Notes: generated by a model from the sequence alone, not told the origin. DNA of 64,000 nt from Pseudorasbora parva (GCF_024679245.1 NC_090191.1:813001-877000); one strand, 5' to 3'; shown: positions 44,504 to 57,790, counted from the stretch's first letter. Numbers and translations are program-made.

Positions 44504-45858
44504 AGGGTCATGAAACCCCAAAACACTTTTTTTGAGATGTAAACAGATATGTATATGCTGCACATCATTGAAAACACTAAGGGTACTCATTAATGGTATT
44601 CATATGTGAAAATAGTTATTTTTGCATTTTTCAGAGCGATTTCTGTCTTCCGGTTTGAAAAGCTTAGTTGGAGCAACGTCACAAATGCTGACGTCGGTGC
44701 GGCCTTTTCAGCCCAAGTATGGGCTGCTGGGCACATGCTGACGTCGACCGCTCCGAGCGATTCTCGATATATATTCATGACATAAAGCTCATTCAGTCCA
44801 ATCCCTGCGCTGTTGTATGCATACAAGATAATTCAGTTAATATGCATGAGACAGTCACTTCTCTCAGGCTCGTCTTCCATCAGTATTGTAGAGATATGTT
44901 AGGGAAGTTTTGGAAGCAGCGTGCGGAAAAGCCACGGAGGAAAGCTAGGTGTTGTGCTGATACGAAGTAACGTAAGGGCGCCGAGCGAGCTGTAACCGGC
45001 GCCGTCTGTGGAAGCCTTTGCTACAAAGGCTCGGTAAAGTAAAATTCACTTGAGCAATCGCACGCCGAACCTGCAAGCGTTGACTATCTAATTTTGGTCA
45101 GGAGTGCAAAATAACCAATCTGTAATCTGTAGGCTAATGAACAAAAGCCACATCCTCTCCGTTTTATTTGTGGTCACAGCCATGCACTAAACCACATGTG
45201 TTTGGGCTCTTAGTGAAACAGTGTGCTGCATATTTGGACAGATATAGATTTAGCTGCCGAGTGACCGCGCGGATCGTCACGGCAACCCAGCGCGCGTCGC
45301 TCTGTGCTTCAGATGCGCGGTCGAGACTAGCCTCAAACCCCTTCGCTTTTACCCCGATCTAGAATTACACATCTCTATCACATCGCATGTTGGGTGGTTC
45401 ACGTTCTCTTATCACGTCGGCGCGTTGTTCATCTTGCCAAACAGCGTGCATATTTGGACAAATATAGTTTTATCACGTTTGCAAAATATTTCGTCATGCA
45501 GAATAACATTTATTTTCATTTCTCACTGAATTATGCTGGTTTGAAGAGCTGAATGATTTGCGATCTCTGCTGCACGCCACTCATAGCTCTCTCATTCGCT
45601 GTACTCATCCCTCATTTAATCTCACTGTGGTAAACAATGCCAACGGGAACCAAGAACATGTCTCAGAACCGCTGTAACTGCTGCTATTGGTAGCTAATCT
45701 TAATGCACCTACTGACACTCCCCTATTTATGCAAGCCATTCCCTCTTTCCACACAATACCATCCCACCTTTTCACAGTCGACCACTCCCCTTTTAACAAG
45801 CTTTTTCAAATCGAAGGTGTGAAAAAACACCGCTGCAGCAGGGGGGTTTCATGACCCT
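44504..45858. mobile_element. TTAA-flanked DNA transposon, 1.36 kb, in SNTX intron
   Basis: The left end AGGGTCATGAAACCCC and the inverse right end AGGGTCATGAAACCCCCC are near-perfect inverted repeats, flanked by TTAA at 44500-44503 and 45859-45862. No transposase frame. It starts 22 bp upstream, in the gene direction, of the SNTX core exon acceptor, so any branch point for that intron must lie in the transposon or in the residual 18 bp. Confidence 0.85.
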
Positions 45859-45862
45859 TTAA

Positions 45863-46269
45863 CAGTTACTTATAAAGGACAATGTACTGTTAAAGTAAAA
45901 GTGTTTTTTTAAAAGTGCACTTTAATTGTGTAGGACAATATTATGTTGGGGGGAACCAAGCAGTACCAAAGTACGGGTTTTGTTGCACTGTGGTACCGAG
46001 GTGACTCACGCCTTCCTAGTCTCTCATACATAGATTTGGATATGAAGATAGTGGTTCGTTCTTTCACTCTCTAATTCTCTGATTGTGTTTTCCGAGATCG
46101 TATTGTGTAAAATCAATGACAAGAACTGTTTCCCCCTTATGTGTATGTGGTGTATTTGTATGTGCTAAGTTGGTTATGGAATTTTTGATATATGAAGTTT
46201 AAGGGAGTTAAAGAGCTGCATTTATAATTATGGGAAAAAGGTTTTGGTAACAATGCCGTTAACAGCTGT
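45863..46269. other. Interval without recognised features
   Basis: No exon with the expected SNTX first-exon signature was seen here. AT-rich DNA with no terminal repeats. Confidence 0.4.
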
Positions 46270-47639
46270 ATAACAGATGTGTATATATCCTTTTGAATAG
46301 ACTCGAAAATTATGTTGGCATTAGTGGAACTGCTTTGGCATGGTTTAAATCGTACTTATCTGACCGTTATCAGTTTGTAGCAGTAAATGAAGAGATGTCA
46401 CACCGATCACAAGTTCAGTATGGGGTACCGCAAGGCTCAGTGTTAGGACCGCTGCTCTTCACCCTGTATCTGCTCCACTGGGAGATATCATTAGGAAACA
46501 TGGCGTTAGTTTTCATTGTTATGCTGACGATACTCAGCTCTATATTTCCTCACGCCCTGACGAAACCTACCAATTCACAAGATTAACAGAATGCAGAGCT
46601 GATATAAAAAATTGGATGAATAGTAATTTCTTGCATTTCCGAATTTCCTGCAACTTAATTCAGATAAAACTGAATTTTTAATTATTGGACAGAAAAGCTC
46701 CACAAGTAGTAACCGAGAATACTGTCTAACACTTGATGACTGCTCTGTCAAGCCCTCGTCGTCAGTGAGGAACCTGGGTGTGCTCTTTGATACCAATCTT
46801 TCATTTGAAAGCCACGTTTCTAGCATCTGTAAAACCGCATTCTATCATCTTAAAAATATATCTAAATTACGGCACATGCTTTCAATGCAAAATGCTGAAC
46901 AGTTAGTACATCACTGCATGAAAAGTGGGATTTTCGTCAGTAAGCGGCACTGTAGATTGTCGTGGAAGATCAGGTTTACGACTGTACACGGCAGTTTGCA
47001 GGCGACACGAAAACTGCCGTGAATTGTCAGAAATTGACGTGGGCCTTGCTTGGCAGTTGTCCCCCCCAAGACCCCCCTTCCCTTAACTCCAGGTGAGGCT
47101 TTAACATGTAAATGAACATGCTGTGAGCTATACAAATGCAAATCAGGGTAGCAGGAGTTTTAACCCATGTGACATTTAAAAGGTATTAACTTCCTTCTAA
47201 GAAAATCTCTTAGATAGATCAGGCTCAGTGTAGCCTAAGTATAAAATCTTAAACTTAAGCTTGAATTTATATATTTGATGAAAGTATTCTAGATTATTTA
47301 TTGTGTGTCATTAGCAATCAGTCCCCGTGAATTCAGTGAGACTCGCAATTTTGACCAATCACCGCAACTTTGACCAATCATTGCGGTCTCCTGCTAATAA
47401 GCGGCGTCATACATCAGCAAACTTTATATATTATATATCATTGTCTGTCAAAATTAACGTGTTAACGCAAATTAATTTTAACAGCACTACATTTATTAAC
47501 GCAGCGCACATTTTCTGTTTGACCCCTGGCATAATCACATTCTCTGCAGTCTGAGTGGAATGCACTGCAAGCTCACTCTCGCTCAGGTAAATCATTAACA
47601 CCATCACCACTTACAGTAAATGCATTTTATTGAACTAAA

Positions 47640-47790
47640 TACATTATTTATATATATATATATACAGGGGCTGACATTAACTTTTTTGCTCACCGGCCAC
47701 CGTGGCTAGTGGTTTTCCAAAGTTACTAGCCACTCAGCATTTTCACTGGCCACAATTTTGCTGTTTGGAAATTACATTGTATATGTTTAA
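47640..47790. other. Dispersed-repeat fragment
   Basis: The block aggggctgacattaactttt ... gccaccgtggctagtggttt resembles a segment seen repeatedly in cyprinid genomes. Neither terminus is recognisable. Confidence 0.35.
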
Positions 47791-48573
47791 AGTTGACTTT
47801 GGCATATATAAATTACTTGATTTTGAATCATTTTACTTTATTTAGAAGATTTAAAACCCTTTCAAACTTTCAAATGTAGAATGACCCCCCAAATCTTGTA
47901 TATCAGCTGGGATGTGCAGGTGGGCAAGGGGTGGGCAATATAATAGATTATAATAGAATATAATAGGCTAATATGAGAAAGGTAATATGACAGGCTATGA
48001 GTTATTGTTATATATATTGTTAGGATCTTAATTTAATCTTTGTTTTATTATTTTATTAGTTCATTAACTAATTGTTATTGCTTCACTCTGCTTCTTAGCA
48101 AGGCTTTCCTCCTCTTCAGTCACATACTCATCCTATGGAAATGTTAAGTACACATTTAAAACTCACGCAATGCCCATACTCATCACCTCAAACGGCCATA
48201 CTTAGCGCATGAATATGTCCATTTCAGAGTGAAAAGACCATTCTTATTATGGCCATTTGAGTATGAAAAGACCACCATTAATATGGCCATTTAAGTATGA
48301 AAAGATTTTAAAACTGTAGTTTTATAGGCACACTGTGCTTTATTTCATAAACATGCGAGCTCTGAGTTCTTTCATCATGCCCATGACCTCACATGTGATT
48401 GGAGGAGCCCGAAGTGCCTTCTAGCCCCCGTCCAATCACGTGCGAGGGAACGGGCATGACGACTCATACAGCAGTACTTGCAAGACGAGCATAAGCAGAC
48501 GTTTTCACTCCTGTACTCAAAACCTTTCCTCCATTCCCTGTGTTTTTGCTACTTTGCGGTTTTGTGATCTACA

Positions 48574-49490
48574 ATGGCTGGACGGCGTCTCCCCTTCAAC
48601 TCCTCTGCATGGACGCGGTCAACCCCTTTCAGCCAGTCCGCAGACCGGCGGGAAGAAACAGCTGAATGCTATCATTGGGCTGCCGATTTTAACGAGCAGT
48701 TCACTTAAGTAATCTCCAGGTTGCTGTCCATAGACGATAGGTTGCTTGCTTTGGAGTCAAAAAACTGTGTGGAAGATACTAACTTTAAGAAGAGAAGACG
48801 AGTGCCCAGTCCTAAGATTGCGGTAAGACTGTTATCTAATCTAAAGTAACCTAAAGCAAAGCTTTTTAAGTAGCACAAGCTGGAATTAGCCTTGTAAAAG
48901 AACAAATGTAAGTTGCTTTATAAAACTGTTTTCTTTTTCTGGTCATTTTACAGGAAGCAGTACGCCGTCTTCACAACTTCGTCATAACACTCATTTAATT
49001 GTTTTCCAGCTGCATGTAAGACAGAGACAGTACGCAGGAGGTACAAACATCCAGTTCTTGCATCGCAGGCAGAAGCTGTGAAGAGTTCAGCTCGGAGTCG
49101 ATTGAGAAGAAAGAGGGTAAGATTTATTAGATTAGATCCGTTTTTGGTCAGTGTGACTATTTTTCAGGTGCATTTTATGCAGTACATCGCGCAATACTGA
49201 TTGTCTTTATTGGTTGTTTTTACAGCTGCTACAAGCAAGAAAGAGTGTGTTAGCTGAGGATGAGGTGGGCCTTTGGAAGTGCGCTACCATAGACCTGATG
49301 TCTGATGAGGAAGACGGCATCGTTCGCGCGGTGTCTGGATGGACTGTTCGACCAGCCAGGAGCTCGCCGAGCTCTGTGCCACGCTGCAATCGAGATTAGA
49401 GGCGATTCCAAAGAACAGGGCAACGCACGACAGACGTCTGAAAAATGGACTTAATCAGACAGAATGGCGCTAGTTACCTACAGCTCTGAA
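48574..49490 (+). pseudogene. Four-exon basic protein gene inside the TIR element
   Basis: Exon 1, 48574-48822, starts ATG (MAGRRLPFNSSAW ... ECYHWAADFNEQFT), has an in-frame TAA at 48706, then LLSIDDRLLALESKN and KKRRRVPSPKIA, with donor GTAAGA. A second exon from about 48955 begins EAVRRLHN and is cut short. A third, about 49010-49116, reads ETVRRRYKHP and AVKSSARSRLRRK, with donor GTAAGA. A fourth, from 49226 after acceptor tttacag, reads LLQARKSVLAEDEVGLWKCA, MSDEEDGIV and GWTVRP; a frameshift near 49350 is followed by QELAELCATLQSRLEA. I recall similar unnamed fish proteins but know no function. It is probably cargo or an accessory gene of the surrounding transposon (inference). Confidence 0.5.
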
Positions 49491-51523
49491 GCGGAAAACA
49501 GAGACTTCATGGTGCTGTAGGATTTTGGGCTTCTCGTGAGCTTCCTATTGTTGTGTGGGCAGATCTCAAACGTTTTGCATTTGGTTGTGTGTTTGTGTTT
49601 GTTCTAATAAAGCTCTTTCTTTGAATAAACTGCACGTCCCTGGCATATTTTCCTTTCCTCAATAAATGAATGTCCTTGATGGTTATAATAGCGTAGTCCA
49701 TAGGATAACAATGACATGAATATAAAACATAATAGCATATCACATGAATATGAATATATACAATTAAAAAATAATATGCAAATCATAATTTTACATATAT
49801 ATATATACAGTGTTGCCACAGTTACTTTGAAAAAGTAATCTGATTACTGATTACTCCTTTAAAAAGTAACTTAGTTACTTTACAGATTACTTGATTTTAA
49901 AAGTAACTAAGTTAGATTACAAGTTACTTTATAAGTTACATTCAGCAGTTGCCGACAACACCGCTGCCGCCTAAAAATATAAATGACAACCGTTTTTGGC
50001 AACACACTTTATTGCATTTATGCCTGAGCCTGACGGCCCCGACTTTTTTACGCCCCTTTTTTTAGGCTTCTCCTTCGTTTTATATTTATTTTAATAATTA
50101 AAATGAACAATGAGATGTGCTGGTGGAAACAACATGAGACCATGATCAGAGGTGGGTAGTAACGAATTACATTTACTTCGTTACATTTACTTGAGTACAT
50201 TTTTTGGGTAACTTGTACTTTTAGAGTATATTTAAAAATGGGTACTTTTACTTTTACTCAAGTACATTTCTTGTGAAAAAACTGTACTTTTACTTCGTTA
50301 CATTCGGTGGCGTTCCTCCGCTACTGTCAATGATGACAGTTAATTATATATTTTAAAATAAGTTATGAATTGTTCGCAAGTCTCGCGAAACGTTGGAGAG
50401 GCTGCTTCGCGAGAGGTGGGTACGCATCACCCGCATAAAATTAGCGCGCGTTTAGTCAGAAGATGATGGCCGAAGCAGAGGGAGATGTGTGTGAGTTACG
50501 GCAGATCAACCGTACGTGGCCTCAAGTTCAGCCTGTTTTCAGTCAAAGATGTCAAATAGAACAGTTTCATAATGTAATGCATGCTGTGTGCACCAATATG
50601 AACGGACATCTCAGCATACATTAATTCCGGCTCCAACCTGAGAAAACAGCGGTAAGTGTAACAATGATGCCTATATTTGAACACTATTAATGGTAAATTG
50701 GTAACTATGGGCACTTTTCCTTTATTGTAATACTATTTCACACACTGTCCGAGTGTTTTCCTCATATGCTCTCTTGTGCAAGCATTGACAAATCATTTGA
50801 ATCCTCCGAACACACGTCCACAAACAAACGTTCACATCTGCACATTTACATATCTTTTTTTTCTCATAAAACGAGCAACCTCATTGGCAAAATGTACCTG
50901 TGACATTTTTGCAAACCACAAAATACGTACCAATACACTGCAGTTTCCAACAGAAATGAACACTATCAGAAAAACTGCATTTTTTAGTCTATGGTTTGTA
51001 AACTAAAACATTTTGAATTTTGCGTCACACCTCCATGTTCTGCTTTTCTGATTCACCAGATTTGCTCGATAGCTCAGCTGATACAGATTTGTATTTGCAA
51101 TGCGAAAAGCTTGAGAGCGAACCCCGTGAAGAACGAGTCATGATAAAAGAGCTCAAAGACAAGTTCTAAACACAAGCTAAAAATACATGGACACAATTTT
51201 ATTTTTGTCACATTTGCTTTTGTTACCACTTTCGGGTAGGTTTAGTGTGGGTGTACGTTAAAAACAACGTAACAAAACATGTCAGATTCACGCAAATCTG
51301 TTCTGGAAAAAAATAAGCTTTTAGCGCCACCCAGTGGACATTTCACTTTGAAACTGTCGCAATATGTACGTATTGGTACATATTTTGTGGTTTGCAAAAA
51401 CGTTGCCATAGGTACTGATGAGATCAGGCTAAAAACGAAACAAATTGAAAAGCCTAATGTAACATCTTGCATTTATACACATATCCGGACAGACAACAGT
51501 CTGCAGTGTATATATACATTTAA

Positions 51524-52283
51524 AGGGTTACTTCAGCGATTAGCATATGGCTTTGTATCAGTAGAAACCTTGGAGTATATTCAAATTATTGTGCTTTCCC
51601 CCCTCATATCCCCCTGAGATGAGAGATTTATGCATTTTATTTCTGGAAAAATTCCTCCTATGATGCAAATTGACGATTTTTGCATCATAGGAGGAATGTT
51701 TGCCCAGAGGCTAAAGACTACAGCCAGCAGAGGGAGCCATTACCGCATGTTTTGAATCCGCGCATGGGGGATGGGAGATTACACTCAGCTTGCAGGGACA
51801 GCTCAGCTTGCAGACAGGATCATTTAAACGGAGCTATAGTGAGCAATGTAAGTCTTTTAACTTCTCAAATTAATTTCTATGAAAGTTAAGCTTGCAAAGG
51901 CATGAACTGAAACGCGCCAGACTGAACTGGCGTTGTGAATGTATGCCGCGAGTGTAGTCGTGATTACCTCAGCTCTCATCACTCGTGCAGTTAGTGCTCA
52001 GTGCTGTGAGACTCGTGCGGTGACTCACTCATTATATTGAACAGTAGTGTCTTCTCTCTTCTCTAACTCAGTCACAGTAATGACGTTGGTGGCGTTGGGA
52101 ATGGCCTCACAGGGCAGCGAAGCATTCTGGGAATTGTAGTCTTTTATCCCCATGGGACAAAAATACATTTTCTGTCTTTTCTCAGTCTAGAAGACACCAA
52201 ATTCAAAAATAATTTCACATTTCTACTGCATTGATGACCCAGTTTAAATACAGATTCATCTTCCCAGCGCTGAAGTACCCCTT
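51524..52283. mobile_element. 760-bp TTAA MITE
   Basis: The ends AGGGTTACTTCAGCG and (inverse) AGGGGTACTTCAGCG are flanked by TTAA at 51520-51523 and 52284-52287. This is the innermost element of the nest. Confidence 0.85.
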
Positions 52284-52401
52284 TAAAAATGGGACTGTAT
52301 TTTTAAGAATGCATATACTTATAAAAGTATAAGAGCAAAGTATGTTTTAAAAAGAGCTGTGGTTAGCCCAGCACACCATTAATTTACACTGTTTAACCAT
52401 T

Positions 52402-52505
<104 letters not shown>

Positions 52506-53539
52506 CTCTCTAAGTCTGAAATTCAGGGTTTTTGGATCTTATCAATCAGATCGAAAGTAACTAGTAACTAAGTACTTGAGTAGTTTTTTCATCTAATACT
52601 TTTTTACTCTTACTCAAGTAACTATTACGATTGTTACTTTTACTTTTACTTGAGTAAATATTTCCGTAAGTACTTGTACTTTTACTTGAGTAAAGATTTT
52701 GGCTACTCTACCCACCTCTGACCATGATAGCGTGCGCCACTGTAAAGATATGGCTCGCGCAGGGTTAAAGAGTCCGTTTCTTCAGAGCAGCTGCTAGAGT
52801 TATGGCCTTTTTACTACTGGTTCCTTCATTCATTTTCTCTGACCAGGTATCTATCTGATTGCGAAATGACCAGGAGTAGGCCTAATGCCTCCCGAGAGTC
52901 TTTCCAGACGTATTTAATTCCGATCACTCAAACAAACCAATTCAGAAGGTGCATGAAAGCATTTCAAACTAAACCGGACAAATGTAAATATCTGGTTGTT
53001 TAAACCACATGTGTAAATTTTACTCCTGGCAAATAATTAAAAAATAAATGTGTGAGAGCGTGTTATGGTGTAGTCAGATAGATATGACGGTGCTACTGCA
53101 ACATCGCTGCAAATGAGTAAAGCAAGCCAACGCATATGGCCGTAAATGAAACTTTAAAATAAGTCACACAAAACACAATCATCTTCAATATAAATTAATG
53201 AGACTAATGATCTTACCAGTGCTTAGGTCGCTCTCTCTCTCATATTGCGATCTTTGAATTTGAAATGAGCTGCTGAATAAAATGCTGGAATCTTTTGCTT
53301 TGATGTGAACTCCGTTAAATGAGCATATACCGCGGGAATTGAAGATCGGATTCATATTAATTTTGCTGAAGTGTAAGGTAGGCTATAAGACAACCTGCAT
53401 GTACTTTCTATTTTTTTTTTTTTTTTAGATTGTGTAGCCCGTTTCGTTTTTTTGAGCGCCGTTGCGAGCAGTAGGCTAATCTATCAGCCTGCCTCAGCTC
53501 GTCAAAAATTTATTTGTGGTGGTATAATAACTAGCCTAC

Positions 53540-53829
53540 TTTGTTTTTAATGTCAAAGTAGTTATATTTCGTTTCGTTTCTTTATTAAGGTCATTTCGAA
53601 AAATGTTTAGAGCAATTTTTTGTTTGTTAAATTAAAGTTTTAATTTTTTTATGTGACGACCCAGTGAGTTAACCGCATGTTTAATAGCCTAGTCTCTCAA
53701 ACCAACTCTTGAATTGCCTTGCCTATATAAACTTTAATTTAACAAACAAAAAATTGCTCTGAACATTTTCTAAATTAGGATAATAAAGAAACGAAACGAA
53801 AAATAACTACTTTGACATTAAAAACAAAA
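53540..53829. repeat. Inverted repeat, about 100-bp arms
   Basis: 53540-53640 (tgtttttaatgtcaaagtag ... attaaagttt) and 53730-53829 (aactttaatttaacaaacaa ... tttgacattaaaaaca) are inverse copies with about 90 bp between them, with small indels near the middle of the arms. Confidence 0.9.
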
Positions 53830-54092
53830 CTGAATTATGTTAATGGCTGCAACAATGTAAAAAAATAAAATAAATAAAAAACACGGGCTCCAGCCGGACT
53901 CGGGCTGAGAATTTTGATAAGCTGTCGGTTTTTACTAAGGAAAATGACTAAAATAGTTACTCACAGTGACTTGGATAAGTAACTTTAATCTGATTACTGG
54001 TTTGGAAATAGTAACGCGTTAGATTACTCGTTACTGGAAAAAAGTAGTCAGATTAGAGTAACGCGTTACTATGTAACGCGTTACTGGCATCA

Positions 54093-54093
<1 letters not shown>

Positions 54094-54161
<68 letters not shown>
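54094..54161. repeat. (TA)n microsatellite
   Basis: TA run flanking the right end of the outer hAT element. Confidence 0.96.
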
Positions 54162-54163
<2 letters not shown>

Positions 54164-54530
54164 GTGTGTGTAAAATTATTATCATTTGGGGGTTTAAATT
54201 TATTAATTTATTACCCAGGTTGACCAATAGTAACAGATCTGCCAACCAATCACGAGTGATATTTCTTGTTTCAATGTAGTAGTTTCAACCAATACTGAGT
54301 GAGGAAATTCAAGCCCAGAGCTGCTATTCATATGCTAATTAGAGCCATTAGCGCCGGCGCCAGCATGCCTCCGCGAGCTCCACATACGTCATGGTTCGTT
54401 TCCGTCAATATGTGGCACAGACGAACGCGATGTTCACAGGCTGTAAACTGACGTTAATTGTCAAAAATCAGGGAGATTTCCGGCCGTTTACGGGGACGAA
54501 AATCCCACTTTTCATGCAGTTCATGCTTTC

Positions 54531-55025
54531 ATGAGCTCAAGGCTAGATTATTGTAATGCTCTACTGGGTGGTTGCCCTGCTCGCTTAATAAACAAACTCC
54601 AGCTGGTCCAAAACACAGCAGCTAGAGTTCTTACTAGAACCAGGAAGTATGATCATATTAGTCCAGTTCTGTCAACACTGCACTGGCTCCCTATTAAACA
54701 TCGCATACATTTTAAAATCTTGCTTATTACTTATAAAGCACTAAATGGTTTAGCTCCCCAGTACTTAAGCGAGCTCTTAACGCATTATACTCCATCACGT
54801 CTAATGCGGTCTCTAAACTCTGGCCAGTTGATAATACCTAGAATATCTAAATCAACTGCAGGCGGTCGATCCTTTTCCTATTTAGCTCCTAAACTCTGGA
54901 ATAGTCTTCCTAGCATTGTTCGGGAAGCAGACACACTCTGTCAGTTTAAATCTAGACTAAAACACATCTCTTTACTATGGCATACACATAGAACATTTTT
55001 AACTTTCATTATTCAAATTAATTGA
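54531..55025 (+). pseudogene. C-terminal part of LINE reverse-transcriptase polyprotein
   Basis: A 164-codon open frame reads SSRLDYCNALLGGCPARLIN, KLQLVQNTAARVLTRTRKYD, HWLPIKHRIHFKILLITYKA and LAPKLWNSLPS, the highly conserved post-RT region of fish L2/Rex-type LINEs. It is intact to its stop, but the upstream RT lies beyond the 7.6-kb insertion, so it cannot be made as part of a full protein. Confidence 0.85.
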
Positions 55026-55805
55026 CTGATTGTTAGGCTGCATTAACTAGGTCAGCCGGAACCGGGAACACTTCCCATAACACCTGATGTACTCGTTACA
55101 TCATAAAAAGAGTGGCATCTACACTAATGCTAGTCTCTCTGTTTATTCCGAGGTTTACTGCAGTCGGCCGGATCCAGGCCGTGTCCGGATTGGATGGTGG
55201 ACCTGCGCCTGGACATGACCAGCTTATCCTGGAGTGTCTGCTGAGTCTGTGTCAATGGGTGTCTCCTCTGAATTTGCCTCACCGGCACGTGATCCTCAAC
55301 AAACTCGTCTCAGGCGCAATAATTCCGAACTGTTAAGTATTCATACTCTTGTGTAATCGACGCGCCATCCTATATGAACCCATCACTTGCGTGATACCCT
55401 GAAATTTTAAATATTCTGATCTGATATGATTTCTGAACTGTAAGGTTGCCAGAATAATAATCCTCCACGGTGTGTTAATAGGCCAGAGGAGAACTGGCAC
55501 CCCGACTGAGTCTGGTTTCTCCCAAGGTTTATTTTTCTCCATCATGCCCTGATGGAGTTTTGGTTCCTTTGGTCGCCTTTGGCTTGGCTTGCTCAGTTGG
55601 GGACACTAAAAATATGATCTAAGTTATTCAACTAATTATACAAATAAAATGTATTGATTAGGTTTTATTTAATTCTATAAAGTATAATACTGATTTGCCA
55701 ACTTTGTCGCTATATGATAAATTAAAATAAGCATAACATGTCCTGTTTGACACTGTGAAGCTGCTTTGACACAATCGTGATTGTAAAAGCGCTATATAAA
55801 TAAAG

Positions 55806-55850
<45 letters not shown>
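55806..55850. repeat. (TTGA)n microsatellite at LINE 3' end
   Basis: About 11 tandem TTGA units directly follow the LINE tail, as commonly seen for this LINE group. Confidence 0.95.
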
Positions 55851-56339
55851 GTGTATTGTGCTGAATGAGTAAATCTATGTACTGGTGGCCTCACTTTCTG
55901 GTAATGCTTTATTTGTTTTTTTTTAGGATATCCTGAAAGGTTATAAATTAGGATAAATGTTAAGAGAATAGGGGCATGTTGTTTAAAACTTAAAGGAAAG
56001 TTATTACTAAAGTTATACAGCAGCAGTTAGGTTTCTGACCTGTGTTTAACAATGTCTTATAAGTTGAACAGTTTTCCCTACGTGTATGATTCATGTTGTG
56101 TCTCTAAAGTCATTTAAATATTCATTCACAGCCAAAGAGGGTTTATGATTTAAAGTACTAAATTAGTATTATGGTGGATTTCTGGTGTTAACAAGAAAAC
56201 AAATAAATGTGTGTGTATAGTGTGACACGTGTCCCAAGCTCTGGTAACCAAGCAGTCACACCTGAATCTGCTCATCACAGGCTGAGTGGCCACACCTGCG
56301 TCATATCAGCCTTAGGCTTTAAAAACCCGGCAAACGACC
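55851..56339. other. Interval without recognised features
   Basis: AT-rich sequence between the LINE tail and the Gmr1-like remnant. The last 150 bp may include part of the latter's 5' region, but no LTR could be delimited. Confidence 0.4.
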
Positions 56340-57790
56340 GTAGAGGTTATATATTTCTCCACAAGACTTGGCTAATGATATTCGCCCACGCACACCCTAT
56401 GGCAGGCCCAGAACACAATCCAGCGCCTCTGTGACCGTTTCCACTGGCCGGGCCTGGAGGCTGAAGTCAAGCGTTTCTGTCAGGCCTGCCCAACCTGCCA
56501 ACAGATGTCACCACCCTTTCGTCCCCCCAGCCCACTGATTCCGCTGCCCATCTTTGAGGTGCCCTTCGAGCAGAGTGGGATGGATCTAGTAGGGCTGCTC
56601 CCGAGGTCCGCCCGGGGACACGAACACATCCTCGTTATTGTGGATTACGCCACCCGCTACCCTGATGCCCTTCCCATTCGTATTGCCACCACGAAAGCTA
56701 TCACCCAGGAGCTGTTTCTGCTATGTAGCTGGGTCGCCATCCCTTCCCAGATGCTGACTGACCAGGGCACCCGTTTATGTCCCAGATGATGGCTGGCGTT
56801 TGCAAGCTCCTAAAGGTCCAACAGCTCAGCACTACAGTGTACCACCCCTAGACCGATGGGCTGGTCGAGTGGTCCAGTCAAAGCCCCAAAGAAATGTGTG
56901 GACTGGCTGCCGAGGAGCCGTGGGACCGGGTCAAAATGTTACTTTTCGATATCCGGGAGGTCCCTCAAGCGTCCATTGGCTTCACCCCATTTGAACTCCT
57001 CTTTGGCTGACAGCCCCGTGGCCTCCTTGATGTCACCAGAGACGCCTGGGAGCAACAACCGGCAGTCCAGGAGATGCGAGAGCAGATCGACCGGGTCATG
57101 CCTGTTGGGCGGGAACACCTCGCCAAGACCCAGCAGTCCCAGCAGCGGCATTACAACCGGGCAGCCCAACCACGGGAGTTCCAGCGAGAGGATCACATTA
57201 TGGTCCTGGTCCCCACAGCCGCCTGCAATGTTTTTGCCATCTGGCATGGGCCATACACCATTATAGAGAAGGTTGGCCGTGTGCGGCAGCCAGGAAGAAG
57301 AAAAGAGGACCAGTTGTATCATGTAAACCTCCTGAAGCGCTGGGTCAGGATTGGGCCATAACTATCGGCCTTCGCCATTTCACCTCCCGTGGTTGTCGAC
57401 ATGGACCCTTAGCTCTTGGCTGCCCAAAAGTCTGAGCTGCAACACCTGGTCAGTCAGTTTTCTGTTCTTGAATATGACATCCGCACACTACCTGGAGTCG
57501 TCGTCCGGCAGCGGCCCTATCAGGTCCCGGAGGCTCGGCGACATGCCATCGAAGAAGAGGTACAGGACATGTTGACGTTAGGGGTCATCGAACCATCACA
57601 CAGCCCGTGGTCCAGCCCTATTGTCATGGTTCCAAAGCCCAATGGCACCTTCCGCTTCTGTAACGACTTCCGCCTCCTAAATGAAGTCTCTGAGTTTGAC
57701 GGCTACCCGATGCCACGGGTCAACAAGCTACTGGATCGCCTCGGAAGGGTCCGTTTTATCTCGACCCTCGACCACACCAAGGGCTACTGA
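56340..57790 (+). pseudogene. pol: Gmr1-like Pol remnant, integrase then RT
   Basis: Shifting plus-strand frames read, in order: integrase zinc-binding end (FHWPGLEAEVKRFCQACPTC) near 56440; integrase core (FEQSGMDLVGLLPRSARGHE, VDYATRYPDA, MLTDQGTR) at 56550-56780; further core pieces with FTPFELLFG-like sequence near 56980; post-integrase (REFQREDHIMVLVPTA, YHVNLLKRWVRIGP) to 57359; and the RT N-terminal half (PGVVVRQRPYQVPEARRHAI, GVIEPSHSPWSSPIVMVPKP, LDRLGRVRFISTLDHTKGY) to 57790. It ends abruptly at a Tc1 fragment. Integrase precedes RT, as in Gmr1 elements. The copy has several stops and frameshifts. Confidence 0.85.

Noticed and set aside
51062..51140. tRNA-like segment (gctcgatagctcagctgata ... 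gagcgaaccccgtg)
   Set aside because: Box A is recognisable but box B and the cloverleaf stems are poor, and it lies inside a hAT element. Best seen as a SINE or tRNA-pseudogene remnant, not a tRNA gene.
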